64,000 nucleotides of DNA from DASRDB01 sp035652815 (GCA_035652815.1 DASRDB010000008.1:62001-126000); one strand, 5' to 3'; shown: positions 8,344 to 17,239, counted from the first letter of the stretch. Numbers and translations: made by a program. Notes: generated from the sequence alone by a model not told the origin.

Positions 8344-9582
8344 CTAAGGTAAGATGTCGTCCAGGCGCTGTGTCAGTTTGCGTGTCTTATTGCCGATAGA
8401 CTTCACCTGCTCTTGCGAGATTTGCTGCCCCTGGTTGATCTGTTCCAGGGCCTGCTGGGTTTCCTCGTCGAGTACGCGCGTCACGTTCGGCGCGAGGCGG
8501 GTTGTGGCCTTGCCGGTGCGCTTGTACTCATCCAGTACACGTGTCACCAGGCGATGCGCGTTGGCCTTTTCCGCGAAGTTCATCACCACCGGGTTGACTG
8601 CTGCCGCCTGGTTCGCGTCCTGCGTGAAGGTCACTTTGATATCATCACGAACCTTCTCGCCAACCAGATTAACAATCGGCACATCGTAGGACAGTTCGGC
8701 CTGCGCGATACGGAAGAGACCGGCAGGGCGAGGGTCGATCATCAATTCCAGCAGGACGGACTGCGGTTTGTCTTTCTCCAGGTCACCCAACGGAATCACG
8801 ATCTGGCGGTCAGAAAGCACAGATGGGCCGAGGTCGCTGATGATGGGCAGCACCTTGACCGCCTTCTTGGGCGATACACCGACGGGCAGGCGCACAATCA
8901 GGGTCGCGTTACGGACAGCCACATCAACCGCGCTCTGAATCTGCTGCTGGAAGATGGTCAGCGCGTCAGATGGGTCGCGGATGAATTCAGCAGGCATACC
9001 GCCGCTGAGCTGTCCAATCGAGTCGAGCAAATCCTCGTCCCAGTCGGAGCCGATGCCAAGCGGGTAGATGGCGATGCCTGCCGCAGCCGCGTCACGCGCA
9101 AGCTGGCGGCAGCGTTCCGTGTCGCCGTAGGTGACACCATCTGTCAGCAGGATCATGCGGTTCACTGCGTTGGGAATGTTCCAGCGGCGCAGTTCATTGA
9201 GTCCCTGAATCATGCCGAGGGACATTGTGGTGCCGCCTGCATCGCGAATCTGGTCAATGGCTGCCTTCATGCCTGGCTTATCATTCGCGGGCATGGATGG
9301 AATAACGACCTGGGACGTATCGTCGAAGATGACGACGGACACGTAGTCGGATGGCTCCAGGCGATCGATCACCATTTTAACGGCTTCTTTCACGTTGCGC
9401 AGTTTCGCGCCTTTCATGGAGCCGGAATGGTCGAGGACGAGCGCGAAGTTGAGTGGCATACGTACCTGGGCCACCAGTTCGGTTGGTTTGGCTTCGAGCA
9501 GCACATAAGCAAGCTGGCTGCCACCCGTTACCGGCATATATTCTTTTCCAACCTGGTGCGCCAGTGTTACCTCACCGGGCAT
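8344..9582 (-). CDS. von Willebrand factor A domain protein
   Basis: This 412-residue protein has a VWA domain at about residues 43-215 with a complete metal-binding MIDAS: DHSGSM (D51, S53, S55), then a conserved threonine region and a later TDG motif (LLTDGVTYGDTE). The C-terminal half is a beta-rich domain of the type that follows VWA in bacterial proteins, ending in a Gln-rich helical segment. No signal peptide or membrane helix is visible, so it is probably cytoplasmic. VWA proteins often scaffold complexes. Here it lies 35 bp from the FHA gene and next to PP2C and kinase genes, which suggests a phosphorylation-controlled assembly, by inference only. Confidence 0.9.
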   Translation of the reverse strand: MPGEVTLAHQVGKEYMPVTGGSQLAYVLLEAKPTELVAQVRMPLNFALVLDHSGSMKGAKLRNVKEAVKMVIDRLEPSDYVSVVIFDDTSQVVIPSMPANDKPGMKAAIDQIRDAGGTTMSLGMIQGLNELRRWNIPNAVNRMILLTDGVTYGDTERCRQLARDAAAAGIAIYPLGIGSDWDEDLLDSIGQLSGGMPAEFIRDPSDALTIFQQQIQSAVDVAVRNATLIVRLPVGVSPKKAVKVLPIISDLGPSVLSDRQIVIPLGDLEKDKPQSVLLELMIDPRPAGLFRIAQAELSYDVPIVNLVGEKVRDDIKVTFTQDANQAAAVNPVVMNFAEKANAHRLVTRVLDEYKRTGKATTRLAPNVTRVLDEETQQALEQINQGQQISQEQVKSIGNKTRKLTQRLDDILP

Positions 9583-9639
9583 AGTATATAGCTCCTTTCG
9601 TGTCTGGCTTGACGTAGTATATCATATTGCTTTTGCAAA

Positions 9640-9797
9640 AAAACATTTTGCATGTACGTTAGCGCCACATTTGTATAAAGCGTACCGGAAGCCCATCGGT
9701 AGTGGGAGACCGCAAGCAGCTGGCTTCCGGTTCCCCACGCGAGCGGGTGGCTTCCGGTTCCCCACACTGTAATAAAACATTTTGTATGCACATTAGC
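9640..9797. repeat. Imperfect 25-bp direct repeats flanking GGAAGCC hairpins
   Basis: AAAACATTTTGCATGTACGT near 9641 recurs as AAAACATTTTGTATGCACAT near 9776, each followed by TAGCG. The second copy overlaps the stop codon of the PP2C gene. Between them are GGAAGCC/GGCTTCC palindromic segments with CCGCAAG and CGCGAGCGGG loops, related to hairpins at 22734-22769, 44217-44249 and 61345-61375. The arrangement could reflect insertion of a hairpin element with duplication of the gene end. Confidence 0.6.
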
Positions 9798-11793
9798 GTA
9801 CAAAAACCACAACGGCGCTGACGTTATCCTCACCACCGTTGGTATTGGCCGTGTCGATAAGCTGGGCGCAGGCGGTCTGAGGATCAGGTGCGTTATTCAG
9901 AATGCTTTCGATTTGCGGGTTGCGCACCATCTCCCAGAGGCCATCCGAACAGCTTAAGAGAATATCTCCTGGATGCAACTGCTGTTTAAAGACATCAATT
10001 TGCGTATTTGGCTTGTCTCCCAGGCTGCGGAAAATCTGGCTGCGCTGCGGATGCGTGTAGACATCATCGGGTTCGATGAGTCCACTGGCAACCAGTTGAC
10101 CGACCAGGGAGTGATCCGTCGTCAATTGATAGAGCTGCCCTCCACGTACCATATACGTTCGACTATCGCCAACGTTGATAATATACGCATGTTCGCCCGC
10201 GATCATAAAACCGGTGATGGTTGAACCCATATCGGTCTTGTCCTGCTGGTTCTTCTGGCAGAGGGCGAGGTTGGCCTCTTCGATAGCGCTGTGGAAGAGG
10301 CCAATCATCTCATCCTCGTCCATCGGCTTGACCTGCTCTCCCGCCTTTTCGGTTGCCAGTGGGGCGCTAATGAAGTCGCGCACCATGCGCTCGGCAATGA
10401 TGTTGATGGTCATGCGGCTGGCGACCTGCCCGTTATCATGTCCGCCCAATCCGTCCGCCACGATGAAGACTCCCACCGGCTCTGAAAACGACTCGTGAAC
10501 GCGCTGGAGCATCAACACCAGCGTACTATCCTCGTTCGGCTCGCTGCGGCGCACGTTTCCCGCGTCAGAGTATGAGGCGGCCACCAGTTGCACACCATTG
10601 GGGAAAGCGCTGGCTTCCGCCTGTATCTGCTCGATGGCGTAGGTGTGGCCCTGATCGACGAAGGTATTGACGATGTTTCCCGTCAGCACGCTTGCCTCCT
10701 GTGACTGCACTCCGCCTGCCTGCGCTGATGGATACTCGCGCATGATATAAGGAACGTTGAGCAGGCTGGCCCCGCAATCGATGCAAAACTCGTCACCTTC
10801 ATGGTTTTGCTCGGAACCGCAGTTCCAACAGCGTTGATAGCCCTGGCGGTCGATGACCTGATACACATGCTCCTGCTCGCCATCGCTGGTGACAGCCGTC
10901 ACCTCGTAGCGCCCATTCACCAGTATACCAACGGCCAGTACAGGAAACTCGCTAGATTGCTCGGGTGAAGCCGTTGCATTCGTTTCTGATGACTGCTGTG
11001 GCTGTACTTCTGAAGCTGTTTCGCTCGTCTGCTGTTCAGCTGGCTGAGCTTCGCTGCTTTGCTCCGCGAGGTTTTCGTCTGCGGCGGTGATTCCGGCTGC
11101 GGCGGCGCTGGTTGCGCTCTCGTTCTCAGGCAACTCTGGCGGTGGCGGCGCAGATGCCTCGCTATCCGATGCTGGCTGCCAGGACGAAATCGGCATCTGG
11201 CTCGCGTTCTGCGCCTGTGCCTCATACGGGTTGGTTTCGTAGGGGTTGTGTCCCATCCAGACGGTCGGCGCTTCAGCTATATCTTGCTGAGAGCCTGTAG
11301 GGGTATTCGAAGTATCGTAGTGGTTGCTGTCCTGCTGCTGATAAGCTGCTTGCGCGCCAGCATCGGCTGGTGAACCGGCAAGCACAGTTGGCGCTTCAGC
11401 GCTCTGACTTTCAGATGTTTCTGGCTCAGGAGTATGATGCTCCGCCTTCTCTTCAAAGCGATGGCGATAGGCAACTACACGATCAGGCGTCAGAGTAAGG
11501 GTAGGAGCCATGCTCACATCCTCCTGCTCGCCCGCCTGGGTTGATTGCTCTTGTTGCTCAGGCGAGGCTGTTTGAACAGGCGAAGCGTTCTGGATCGCTT
11601 GCTCCTCCTGCGCGCCGGTTGCAGGCTGCTGTACATCGCCTGGAGTTGCAGTGGCAACAACGGTTGGGGCTTCGACGGCGTTGGGTACTTCCGGCAACGC
11701 CTGGGCCGGTTGAGCCGCGCGCAAGGGCTGACCGCAGCGCTTGCAAAACTTGGCGTCATCACGATTAGGTGTATTACATGACGGACAGACCAT
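9793..11793 (-). CDS. PP2C-type Ser/Thr phosphatase with two zinc ribbons
   Basis: This 666-residue protein has an N-terminal zinc ribbon (CPSC...CKRC, residues 3-20), a long Gln/Ala/Glu-rich disordered region (about 25-285), a second zinc ribbon (CWNC...CIDC, 322-340), and a C-terminal PP2C domain from about 403. The PP2C metal-binding motifs are intact: NED (420-422), VADGLGGHD, VGDSRTY, SCSDGLWEM and NGGEDN. It should dephosphorylate Ser/Thr-phosphorylated partners. The disordered region repeats EAPTV three times plus APTL, possible phosphothreonine docking sites. It lies between the kinase-TPR gene and the VWA gene on one strand, 23 bp after the kinase gene. Confidence 0.93.
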   Translation of the reverse strand: MVCPSCNTPNRDDAKFCKRCGQPLRAAQPAQALPEVPNAVEAPTVVATATPGDVQQPATGAQEEQAIQNASPVQTASPEQQEQSTQAGEQEDVSMAPTLTLTPDRVVAYRHRFEEKAEHHTPEPETSESQSAEAPTVLAGSPADAGAQAAYQQQDSNHYDTSNTPTGSQQDIAEAPTVWMGHNPYETNPYEAQAQNASQMPISSWQPASDSEASAPPPPELPENESATSAAAAGITAADENLAEQSSEAQPAEQQTSETASEVQPQQSSETNATASPEQSSEFPVLAVGILVNGRYEVTAVTSDGEQEHVYQVIDRQGYQRCWNCGSEQNHEGDEFCIDCGASLLNVPYIMREYPSAQAGGVQSQEASVLTGNIVNTFVDQGHTYAIEQIQAEASAFPNGVQLVAASYSDAGNVRRSEPNEDSTLVLMLQRVHESFSEPVGVFIVADGLGGHDNGQVASRMTINIIAERMVRDFISAPLATEKAGEQVKPMDEDEMIGLFHSAIEEANLALCQKNQQDKTDMGSTITGFMIAGEHAYIINVGDSRTYMVRGGQLYQLTTDHSLVGQLVASGLIEPDDVYTHPQRSQIFRSLGDKPNTQIDVFKQQLHPGDILLSCSDGLWEMVRNPQIESILNNAPDPQTACAQLIDTANTNGGEDNVSAVVVFVR

Positions 11794-11816
11794 TCTGCCC
11801 TCCTTTTTATAGTGAA

Positions 11817-13817
11817 TTACAACTGTTTTTGTAAACGGTTGGCTTCAATGCTATTTGGGTCTCGCTGCAAGGCTTCGCGAATCATCTGGCGCGCCTCGCC
11901 CTTTTTGTTGGTCTTCAGATAGCAGGATGCCATTGCGCAGTATACCTCTACGGCGTCTGGATTCCATTGCCGCGCCTGTTCAAGCGCACTCAACGCGAGC
12001 TTCCATTCGCGGGCCTTCATGTGCGCTCGTCCCAGTTCGTACCAGCCCTCCCACAACCCTGGTTCGCGCTGCGTAGCCTGGCGCAGCACGCTGATAGCGG
12101 ATACCGCCTGGTTGGTTTTCATATACAGGCGGCCCAGGGCCATCAGAATGAGCGCGTGATCGGGATTGATCTTGAGTCCTTCCAGGTAGTAGCCCTCGGC
12201 TTCGCGATTGTAGCCCTGGTTGGCGGCGACATTTCCCAACTGGTAGTACAGGGCGGAGTCGCCCGGCGAGTACCGTAGCGCTTTTTTGAAGGCATCTATG
12301 GCCCTATCGTAGAGTCCGAGGTCGTTGTAGGACATGCCGAGCTGGAAATAGGCATCCACGGCATCAGGTCGTATGGCAAGCGCCTTCTCGAAGTACTCAG
12401 CCGCGAATTTCATGTTCTCGTTGAAGAGGTTTTTGTCTTTGTCCTTGACTCCCTGTCCGTACTGCCGATAGGCGCGACCAAGATTATACAGGACATCATA
12501 ACCCGTCCTGCCGGGAACCAGCGCCAGCTTGAACTGGGCAATCGCCTCTGGATAACTCTTTGCATTGAGAAATTGCAGTCCCAACCGGTAGGCCGTCTGC
12601 GGATCATTGGCTGGAGCCACGCTGACCGATGCGGCGGCGGGACGAGCCGCCGGTTGCACCGGACGCGGCATAATGCGCGGTCTCGGCGCATTTGGACGAG
12701 CAGCAACCGAAGGGCGCAACTGCGGCGGCACAGCAATCGCGCCCTGCGTTAGCGGCTGCCCATCGCGCTTGCAGAATTTCGCTCCCGGGCGATTGCGCAG
12801 CCCGCACTTGGGACAGACCAGGCCAACTGCTGGCGCAGGTGCGGCATTGTTCGTGGGAACCACAATCGTTGCATTCGGCGAAATGGCCGGAATCTGTACG
12901 GTCGATGGCGCTGCCGTAATGGTGCTTCCAGGCAGGCAGTGCATCAGGGCTACGCGCATCGCCTCGGCGCTCTGGAAACGGTGCGCCGGGTCCTGCTGCA
13001 TGGCCTTGATAATCACCTGTTCCACCGGGCAGACGATGCGCCCGTTCACCTGGATAGTGCGCAGGCGCGGATTCTTCGCCAGGATGCTGCCGGGCGCGGG
13101 CGTCTGAATGGGGTCAGGTTCGCGGTTGGTCAGCAGGTGATACATGGTTGCGCCAAGCGAGTAGATGTCTGAACGAGCATCCGTCTGCACCAGTTTCCCG
13201 GGATTGTGCGCCGAACGCCGCTGGCCAGGAGCCACAATCGAGCCGAGATGCTCAGGCGAGGCATATGAGATGGTGCCCAGGTTCTCGGTATTGGTGCGCT
13301 TGTTGGGATCAAAACGGCGCGCAATGCCGAAGTCAATCAGCATCACATCGCCCTCGGGTGTCACCATGATATTGCCCGGCTTCAGGTCGCGCAGGATAAT
13401 CGGCGGCGTGCGTGTGTGTATATACGTCAGCGCTTCGCACACGCCCATCATCCATTTAATCACCTGGTCTTCTGGCAGGGGCGAATTCGTCTCTTCAAGT
13501 ATCTTCTCCAGGCTTTTGCCGGGCACAAACTCCATCACGAAGTAGTAGTTGCCCCGCTCCTGGAAACTTAGAATCAGCGAAGGAATGCGCGGGTGTTTCA
13601 GACCAAAAAGCAGGTCGATCTCTTTGTTGAAGCGCTCTATGGCCTGCTTGCGCTCCTCTTCAGGCATACTGGGGTTAATGAGCAGTTCTTTGACGGCGCG
13701 AAAGTAGCCGGGACGGTCTACCTGTTCCACTTTATAGACGGTACCCATGCCCCCTTCGCCAAGCACCTGCACAATCTTAAATTTTCCATCCAGGATAGTT
13801 CCTATCGGAAGTGGCAT
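11817..13817 (-). CDS. Ser/Thr protein kinase with zinc ribbon and TPR repeats
   Basis: This 666-residue protein has a Hanks-type kinase domain at 12-295: GEGGMGTVY loop, AVKE lysine, LRDLKPGN catalytic loop (142-149), DFG (162-164) and SPE (187-189). A zinc-ribbon-like segment follows at 335-353 (CPKCG...CKRDG), in which the fourth cysteine is Asp. The C-terminal half (about 407-660) holds roughly six TPR units, for example DAYFQLGMSYNDLGLYDRAI. There is no membrane helix, so it is a soluble kinase with a protein-binding tail. The HRD histidine is Leu; Asp and Lys remain, so activity is likely. It is 13 bp downstream of one PP2C gene and 23 bp upstream of another, consistent with an operon of antagonistic enzymes. 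Confidence 0.93.
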   Translation of the reverse strand: MPLPIGTILDGKFKIVQVLGEGGMGTVYKVEQVDRPGYFRAVKELLINPSMPEEERKQAIERFNKEIDLLFGLKHPRIPSLILSFQERGNYYFVMEFVPGKSLEKILEETNSPLPEDQVIKWMMGVCEALTYIHTRTPPIILRDLKPGNIMVTPEGDVMLIDFGIARRFDPNKRTNTENLGTISYASPEHLGSIVAPGQRRSAHNPGKLVQTDARSDIYSLGATMYHLLTNREPDPIQTPAPGSILAKNPRLRTIQVNGRIVCPVEQVIIKAMQQDPAHRFQSAEAMRVALMHCLPGSTITAAPSTVQIPAISPNATIVVPTNNAAPAPAVGLVCPKCGLRNRPGAKFCKRDGQPLTQGAIAVPPQLRPSVAARPNAPRPRIMPRPVQPAARPAAASVSVAPANDPQTAYRLGLQFLNAKSYPEAIAQFKLALVPGRTGYDVLYNLGRAYRQYGQGVKDKDKNLFNENMKFAAEYFEKALAIRPDAVDAYFQLGMSYNDLGLYDRAIDAFKKALRYSPGDSALYYQLGNVAANQGYNREAEGYYLEGLKINPDHALILMALGRLYMKTNQAVSAISVLRQATQREPGLWEGWYELGRAHMKAREWKLALSALEQARQWNPDAVEVYCAMASCYLKTNKKGEARQMIREALQRDPNSIEANRLQKQL

Positions 13818-13830
13818 ACAACGGTCCTTA

Positions 13831-14706
13831 TCATTTCACCTGGACAATCACGGCGCTAATATTGTCCTCGCCTCCGTTCTCATTCGCCAGGTTAATCAGG
13901 GTATCACAGATTTTTTGCGGCTCGGTCTCGCGTTTCAGCACGTCCTTAATTCCCTCGGGGCGCACCATCTCCCACAAACCATCCGAGCAAAGAAGCAACG
14001 TATCTCCCGCCTGCAGGGGTTCGTGAAACACATCAGGATCAACATTCTTATGACCTGCGCCCAGCGATTTATAGATCAGGTTGCGCTGGGGATGTGAATA
14101 AACATCCTCCGGCCCGATCTGCTTCTCCTCGACCAGCCTCTGCACTAACGAATGGTCGCGTGTGAGTGGCATGAGGTTGCCATCGCGGAAAAGATAGGTG
14201 CGGCTATCCCCAACGTTGACAACATAAGCCTGGGGCTGTTCATCCTGGAGGATCAGAACTGCGGTGAGGGTGCAGCCAAGACCACGCGCGCCGGATTTTT
14301 CTTCGCCATACTTCAAAATGGCCCGATTGGCCTGCGTTACAGCGGCTTTAAGCTGGTCTTCAACACTTTTCACTGTTGCTGTTTCAGGCAGTTTGCGTGT
14401 CTTCTGAGGCTTCGCGTCCTGCTCTCCAGAAGGATTCATGATAATGGTAGGCTGATCCGAAATGGGGGTAAGGCGAACGGTGGGCTGTTCGGAGATGGGG
14501 ATAAGAAAGGCTTTCAGCGCCTTATCCATCTCATCAACCGCGATTCTACTGGCTACCTCGCCAGCCCGGTATCCGCCCATTCCATCAGCAACAATAAACA
14601 AACCCCGGTCCTGTTCTTCGGAAAGGTGAATATGTGGTGTATCTTCGTTTTGTTCGCGTTGGCGGCCTACATCAGTTTTAGCGGCGGCTATTAATTTCAG
14701 TGGCAT
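13831..14706 (-). CDS. PP2C-type Ser/Thr phosphatase with Thr-rich insert
   Basis: This is a single-domain PP2C of 291 residues. The metal motifs are QNED, VADGMGGY, VGDSRTYLF, LCSDGLWEMV and NGGEDN. An insert of about 50 residues after the second helix contains a tandem pair, PISEQPTVRLT and PISDQPTIIMN, which the catalytic fold does not need. The start chosen is the ATG at 14706 (MPLKLIAAAKTDVG) with GAGGG upstream; another ATG five codons earlier is possible. First gene of the island on the minus strand, followed after 13 bp by the kinase-TPR gene. It probably reverses that kinase's phosphorylation, by inference from context. Confidence 0.93.
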   Translation of the reverse strand: MPLKLIAAAKTDVGRQREQNEDTPHIHLSEEQDRGLFIVADGMGGYRAGEVASRIAVDEMDKALKAFLIPISEQPTVRLTPISDQPTIIMNPSGEQDAKPQKTRKLPETATVKSVEDQLKAAVTQANRAILKYGEEKSGARGLGCTLTAVLILQDEQPQAYVVNVGDSRTYLFRDGNLMPLTRDHSLVQRLVEEKQIGPEDVYSHPQRNLIYKSLGAGHKNVDPDVFHEPLQAGDTLLLCSDGLWEMVRPEGIKDVLKRETEPQKICDTLINLANENGGEDNISAVIVQVK

Positions 14707-14919
14707 TGATTTTTCCCTCACAGCAACGATTACATAAAGTAGTAGAATGTACGCTCACTATAACATATAGCTGTTTTCATGACAATTAATACTTGTTTTT
14801 TATGCAAAATGATTTTTTTAAGAAGCTTTGTTGTGGAGATATGCAGGTCTTCCATCCTGTCCCTCCCCGCTCCTATTCTATATACGCAGAAGCATAGAAA
14901 AGGTTGGAGCGGGGAGCTA

Positions 14920-15297
14920 TCAGGATTTTTCGCGCTGCAGTCGCTCGATGATATCTTTCAAACGGCGTGTCTCGGCCAGGTGTTGCTCGCGCAGGCGCTG
15001 CAGTTCTTGCTCCATCTCCTGCTGCATCTGCTCCATGCGATCTTTCATATTCAAAATGGTCTCGACGCCCGCCAGGTTAACCCCGAGATCGCGCATCAAA
15101 CGGCGAATATGCATCACCCGCTCAATATCGCGATCCGAATACAGCCTGGGACTATGCGGACTATTCCCCTTGCGCGCCGGAGAAATCAGCCCCAGCCGCT
15201 CATAATGACGCAGCGTCTGCTCATGCACATCCGCCTTCATCGCCGCGACGCTAATCACATACCACGCGCCATCTTTATCATCGCTCACAAAAGACAC
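14920..15297 (-). CDS. hspR: HspR-like MerR-family heat-shock repressor
   Basis: This 125-residue protein has an N-terminal MerR winged helix. It includes VISVAAMKADVHEQTLRHYE, then RLGLISPAR, a YSDRDIERV region, and the HspR-typical GVNLAGVETILNM. A C-terminal coiled coil rich in Glu, Gln and Arg follows. HspR represses chaperone genes by binding HAIR operators, with DnaK as co-repressor in Streptomyces and Mycobacterium. It follows grpE and dnaJ on the same strand, as in actinobacterial dnaK-grpE-dnaJ-hspR operons, but dnaK is not in the window. HAIR-like sites occur before grpE and clpB. A family A repeat sits between dnaJ and this gene. Confidence 0.88.
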   Translation of the reverse strand: MSFVSDDKDGAWYVISVAAMKADVHEQTLRHYERLGLISPARKGNSPHSPRLYSDRDIERVMHIRRLMRDLGVNLAGVETILNMKDRMEQMQQEMEQELQRLREQHLAETRRLKDIIERLQREKS

Positions 15298-15343
15298 CTC
15301 CTTTCAGTGAGATATCTCACGCCCATTACAAACCTGTTTCCAC

Positions 15344-15431
15344 ATGTCATCCTTCGCTGCGCTCAGGAGCTAAGGTCCCCGCTGGCTCGCCACGGCAAGC
15401 GGGAGATCCTTCGCTGCGCTCAGGATGACAT
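15344..15431. repeat. Family A element with two cores in direct orientation
   Basis: The ends ATGTCATCCT and AGGATGACAT are inverted, but the two internal cores (TCGCTGCGCTC) point the same way, unlike most copies in this window. It lies in the 200-bp gap between dnaJ and hspR, inside what should be one operon, so it would be transcribed and could affect mRNA processing. Confidence 0.85.
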
Positions 15432-15496
15432 AGCTACATATACCCTCTTTATTTATCAAAATTCATCAGTTCACCGCCCGCCATACATCACCATAT

Positions 15497-16513
15497 TTAC
15501 GACGCTACACTTGCTCCTCTGGCTCTCGCTAATTTCTCAAAAAGGCTGCGTTCTTCGCTTGTAAGCTGTGTCGGCAGGACAACTTTGACACGCGCATAGA
15601 AATTGCCGTTGCCATCGCCCTTCAGGTGTGGCATGCCTTTTCCGGCCAATCGGAAGACGCGCCCGTTCTGTGTCTCGGGGGGAATGGTCAGAACAAGCTT
15701 ACGTCCGTCAGGTAGGGCCAATGGCACCTCGCCTCCCAGAATAGCCGTGAACAGGTCTACCTCGATATCTGCGTAGATGTCATCGCCCTTGCGTTCGTAG
15801 AGCGGATCGGGTTTGACCGTAATCACCAGGTAGAGATCGCCGCGCGGACCGCCTCCAATGCCTGGCTGCCCCTCGCCCGCGACCCGAATCTTCGAGCCGT
15901 TGTCCACGCCGGGCGGTATCTTGACCTGGATGCGCTTGGTGCGGGCCGAGGTTCCCTGGCCGCTGCAGTTGGCGCAGACCTTGCCGCCAATTTCGCCAGT
16001 GCCTCGACAGAACGAACAGACCTCCGTGGATTGAATATTAAAGGTGCGCGTGCCTCCAACATAGGCTTCCTGCAGGGTGACTTCAACGGGTTGCTCGATA
16101 TTGTCGCCTGCGCGGCGGCGAAAATCCTGCCGCACTCCGCCCGTCGTTCCCGCTCCCGCTCCGCTACGTCCAAACAGAGCCTCAAAGAAATCGGAGAAGC
16201 TGCTGCTGCCCGACGTGTCGAAATCGAAGGGCGTGCCGCGATAGGTAGTGCGCCTGCCCGCGCTTCCAGGACGAAAACCCGCGAATTGATCCTGCCAGTT
16301 AGGGCCGAGCGTATCGTAGCGCCTGCGTTTATCCGGGTCAGAAAGTACTTCGTAGGCTTCGTTGATCTCTTTGAATTTCTCCTCCGCCTTCTTATCGCCA
16401 GGATTCACATCCGGGTGATACTTGCGCGCCAGCTTGCGAAAGGCCTTTTTAATATCGTCCGCGCTTGCCCCTTTGGAGACGCCGAGTATTTTGTAATAAT
16501 CTTTATATTCCAT
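15497..16513 (-). CDS. dnaJ: DnaJ-type co-chaperone with reduced zinc finger
   Basis: This 338-residue protein has an N-terminal J domain (residues 4-70) with HPD at 33-35, a Gly/Phe-rich linker, a short cysteine region, and DnaJ C-terminal substrate-binding domains. Standard DnaJ has four CxxCxGxG motifs; only two are present (C166-C169 and C180-C183). The zinc-binding module is therefore halved and the protein lies between DnaJ and CbpA types. It stimulates DnaK ATPase and delivers unfolded substrates. It begins 36 bp after grpE, with GGGAG before the ATG. Role assignment is firm; the zinc-finger reduction is directly visible. Confidence 0.93.
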   Translation of the reverse strand: MEYKDYYKILGVSKGASADDIKKAFRKLARKYHPDVNPGDKKAEEKFKEINEAYEVLSDPDKRRRYDTLGPNWQDQFAGFRPGSAGRRTTYRGTPFDFDTSGSSSFSDFFEALFGRSGAGAGTTGGVRQDFRRRAGDNIEQPVEVTLQEAYVGGTRTFNIQSTEVCSFCRGTGEIGGKVCANCSGQGTSARTKRIQVKIPPGVDNGSKIRVAGEGQPGIGGGPRGDLYLVITVKPDPLYERKGDDIYADIEVDLFTAILGGEVPLALPDGRKLVLTIPPETQNGRVFRLAGKGMPHLKGDGNGNFYARVKVVLPTQLTSEERSLFEKLARARGASVAS

Positions 16514-16549
16514 TGCTCGCTCCCTTTTAGCGGCCAGGATAACAGCAGT

Positions 16550-17179
16550 TTATGATTGCGCCTGCGTCGATGACTCGCTGCTCTGCTTATTGCCCGCGCT
16601 GACCCGCACGCGAGCCGGGCGTAGCGTCTCGTCGCCAAATTTATAGCCCTTCTGCACCTCTTCTACAATGGTGCCCTCCGGCTGATCGCTGTCCTCGACA
16701 GCCTCGATAGCCTCGTGAACATACGGATTGAAGTGTTCGCCCACGCTCGGTATCGGCGTAACGCCCTCGCCACGCATCACCTCGTTCATCTGCCACATCA
16801 GCATCCGCAGCGCCTGCTGCAACCCCTGCTTATCCATCGTCTCCTGGTAGGCCAGCGCCCGCTCGACGTTATCTATCACGCCCAGCACTTTCTCAAACAA
16901 CGCCTTCTTCTCGCGCTGCAAGCGTTCCTGCGCCAGCCGCTCCTGCCGCTTGCGGAAGTTGTCCATCTCGGCCCGCTCGCGCAAGAACTTATTCCAGTTC
17001 TCCGCCGCCTGCTGCTTCGCCTGCGCAAGCTGCGCCTCTAGCTCCGCAATGCGCTGGCTCTCCGCCGAAACCGCCCCACCATTATTTCCACCATTTTCAG
17101 CACCCGTTGTATTATTGACAGCATCGCTGGTATTTCCATTTACCTGCTCTTCGTTCTGTCTATCCTGTGCATCTGCCAT
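16550..17179 (-). CDS. grpE: GrpE nucleotide exchange factor for DnaK
   Basis: This 209-residue protein has a disordered Asn/Gly/Glu-rich N-terminus, a long coiled-coil (about residues 43-100, with FRKRQERLAQERLQREK), a four-helix region, and the C-terminal beta wing with a YKFGDETLRPARVRVS motif. GrpE releases ADP from DnaK. It is the first gene of the grpE-dnaJ-hspR operon, behind a promoter overlapped by an HspR-type operator. AAGGAG lies 11 nt before the ATG. Normal length. Confidence 0.95.
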   Translation of the reverse strand: MADAQDRQNEEQVNGNTSDAVNNTTGAENGGNNGGAVSAESQRIAELEAQLAQAKQQAAENWNKFLRERAEMDNFRKRQERLAQERLQREKKALFEKVLGVIDNVERALAYQETMDKQGLQQALRMLMWQMNEVMRGEGVTPIPSVGEHFNPYVHEAIEAVEDSDQPEGTIVEEVQKGYKFGDETLRPARVRVSAGNKQSSESSTQAQS

Positions 17180-17239
17180 ACGAAATCCATCTCCTTGTAT
17201 CTCAATATAAAAGGAAGTAACCCACTTTACTGTGCCTTT

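Noticed and set aside
14779..15564. 261-codon ORF antisense to hspR
   Set aside because: It is a shadow across hspR and the family A repeat, with no motif; hspR on the other strand has a clear family match.
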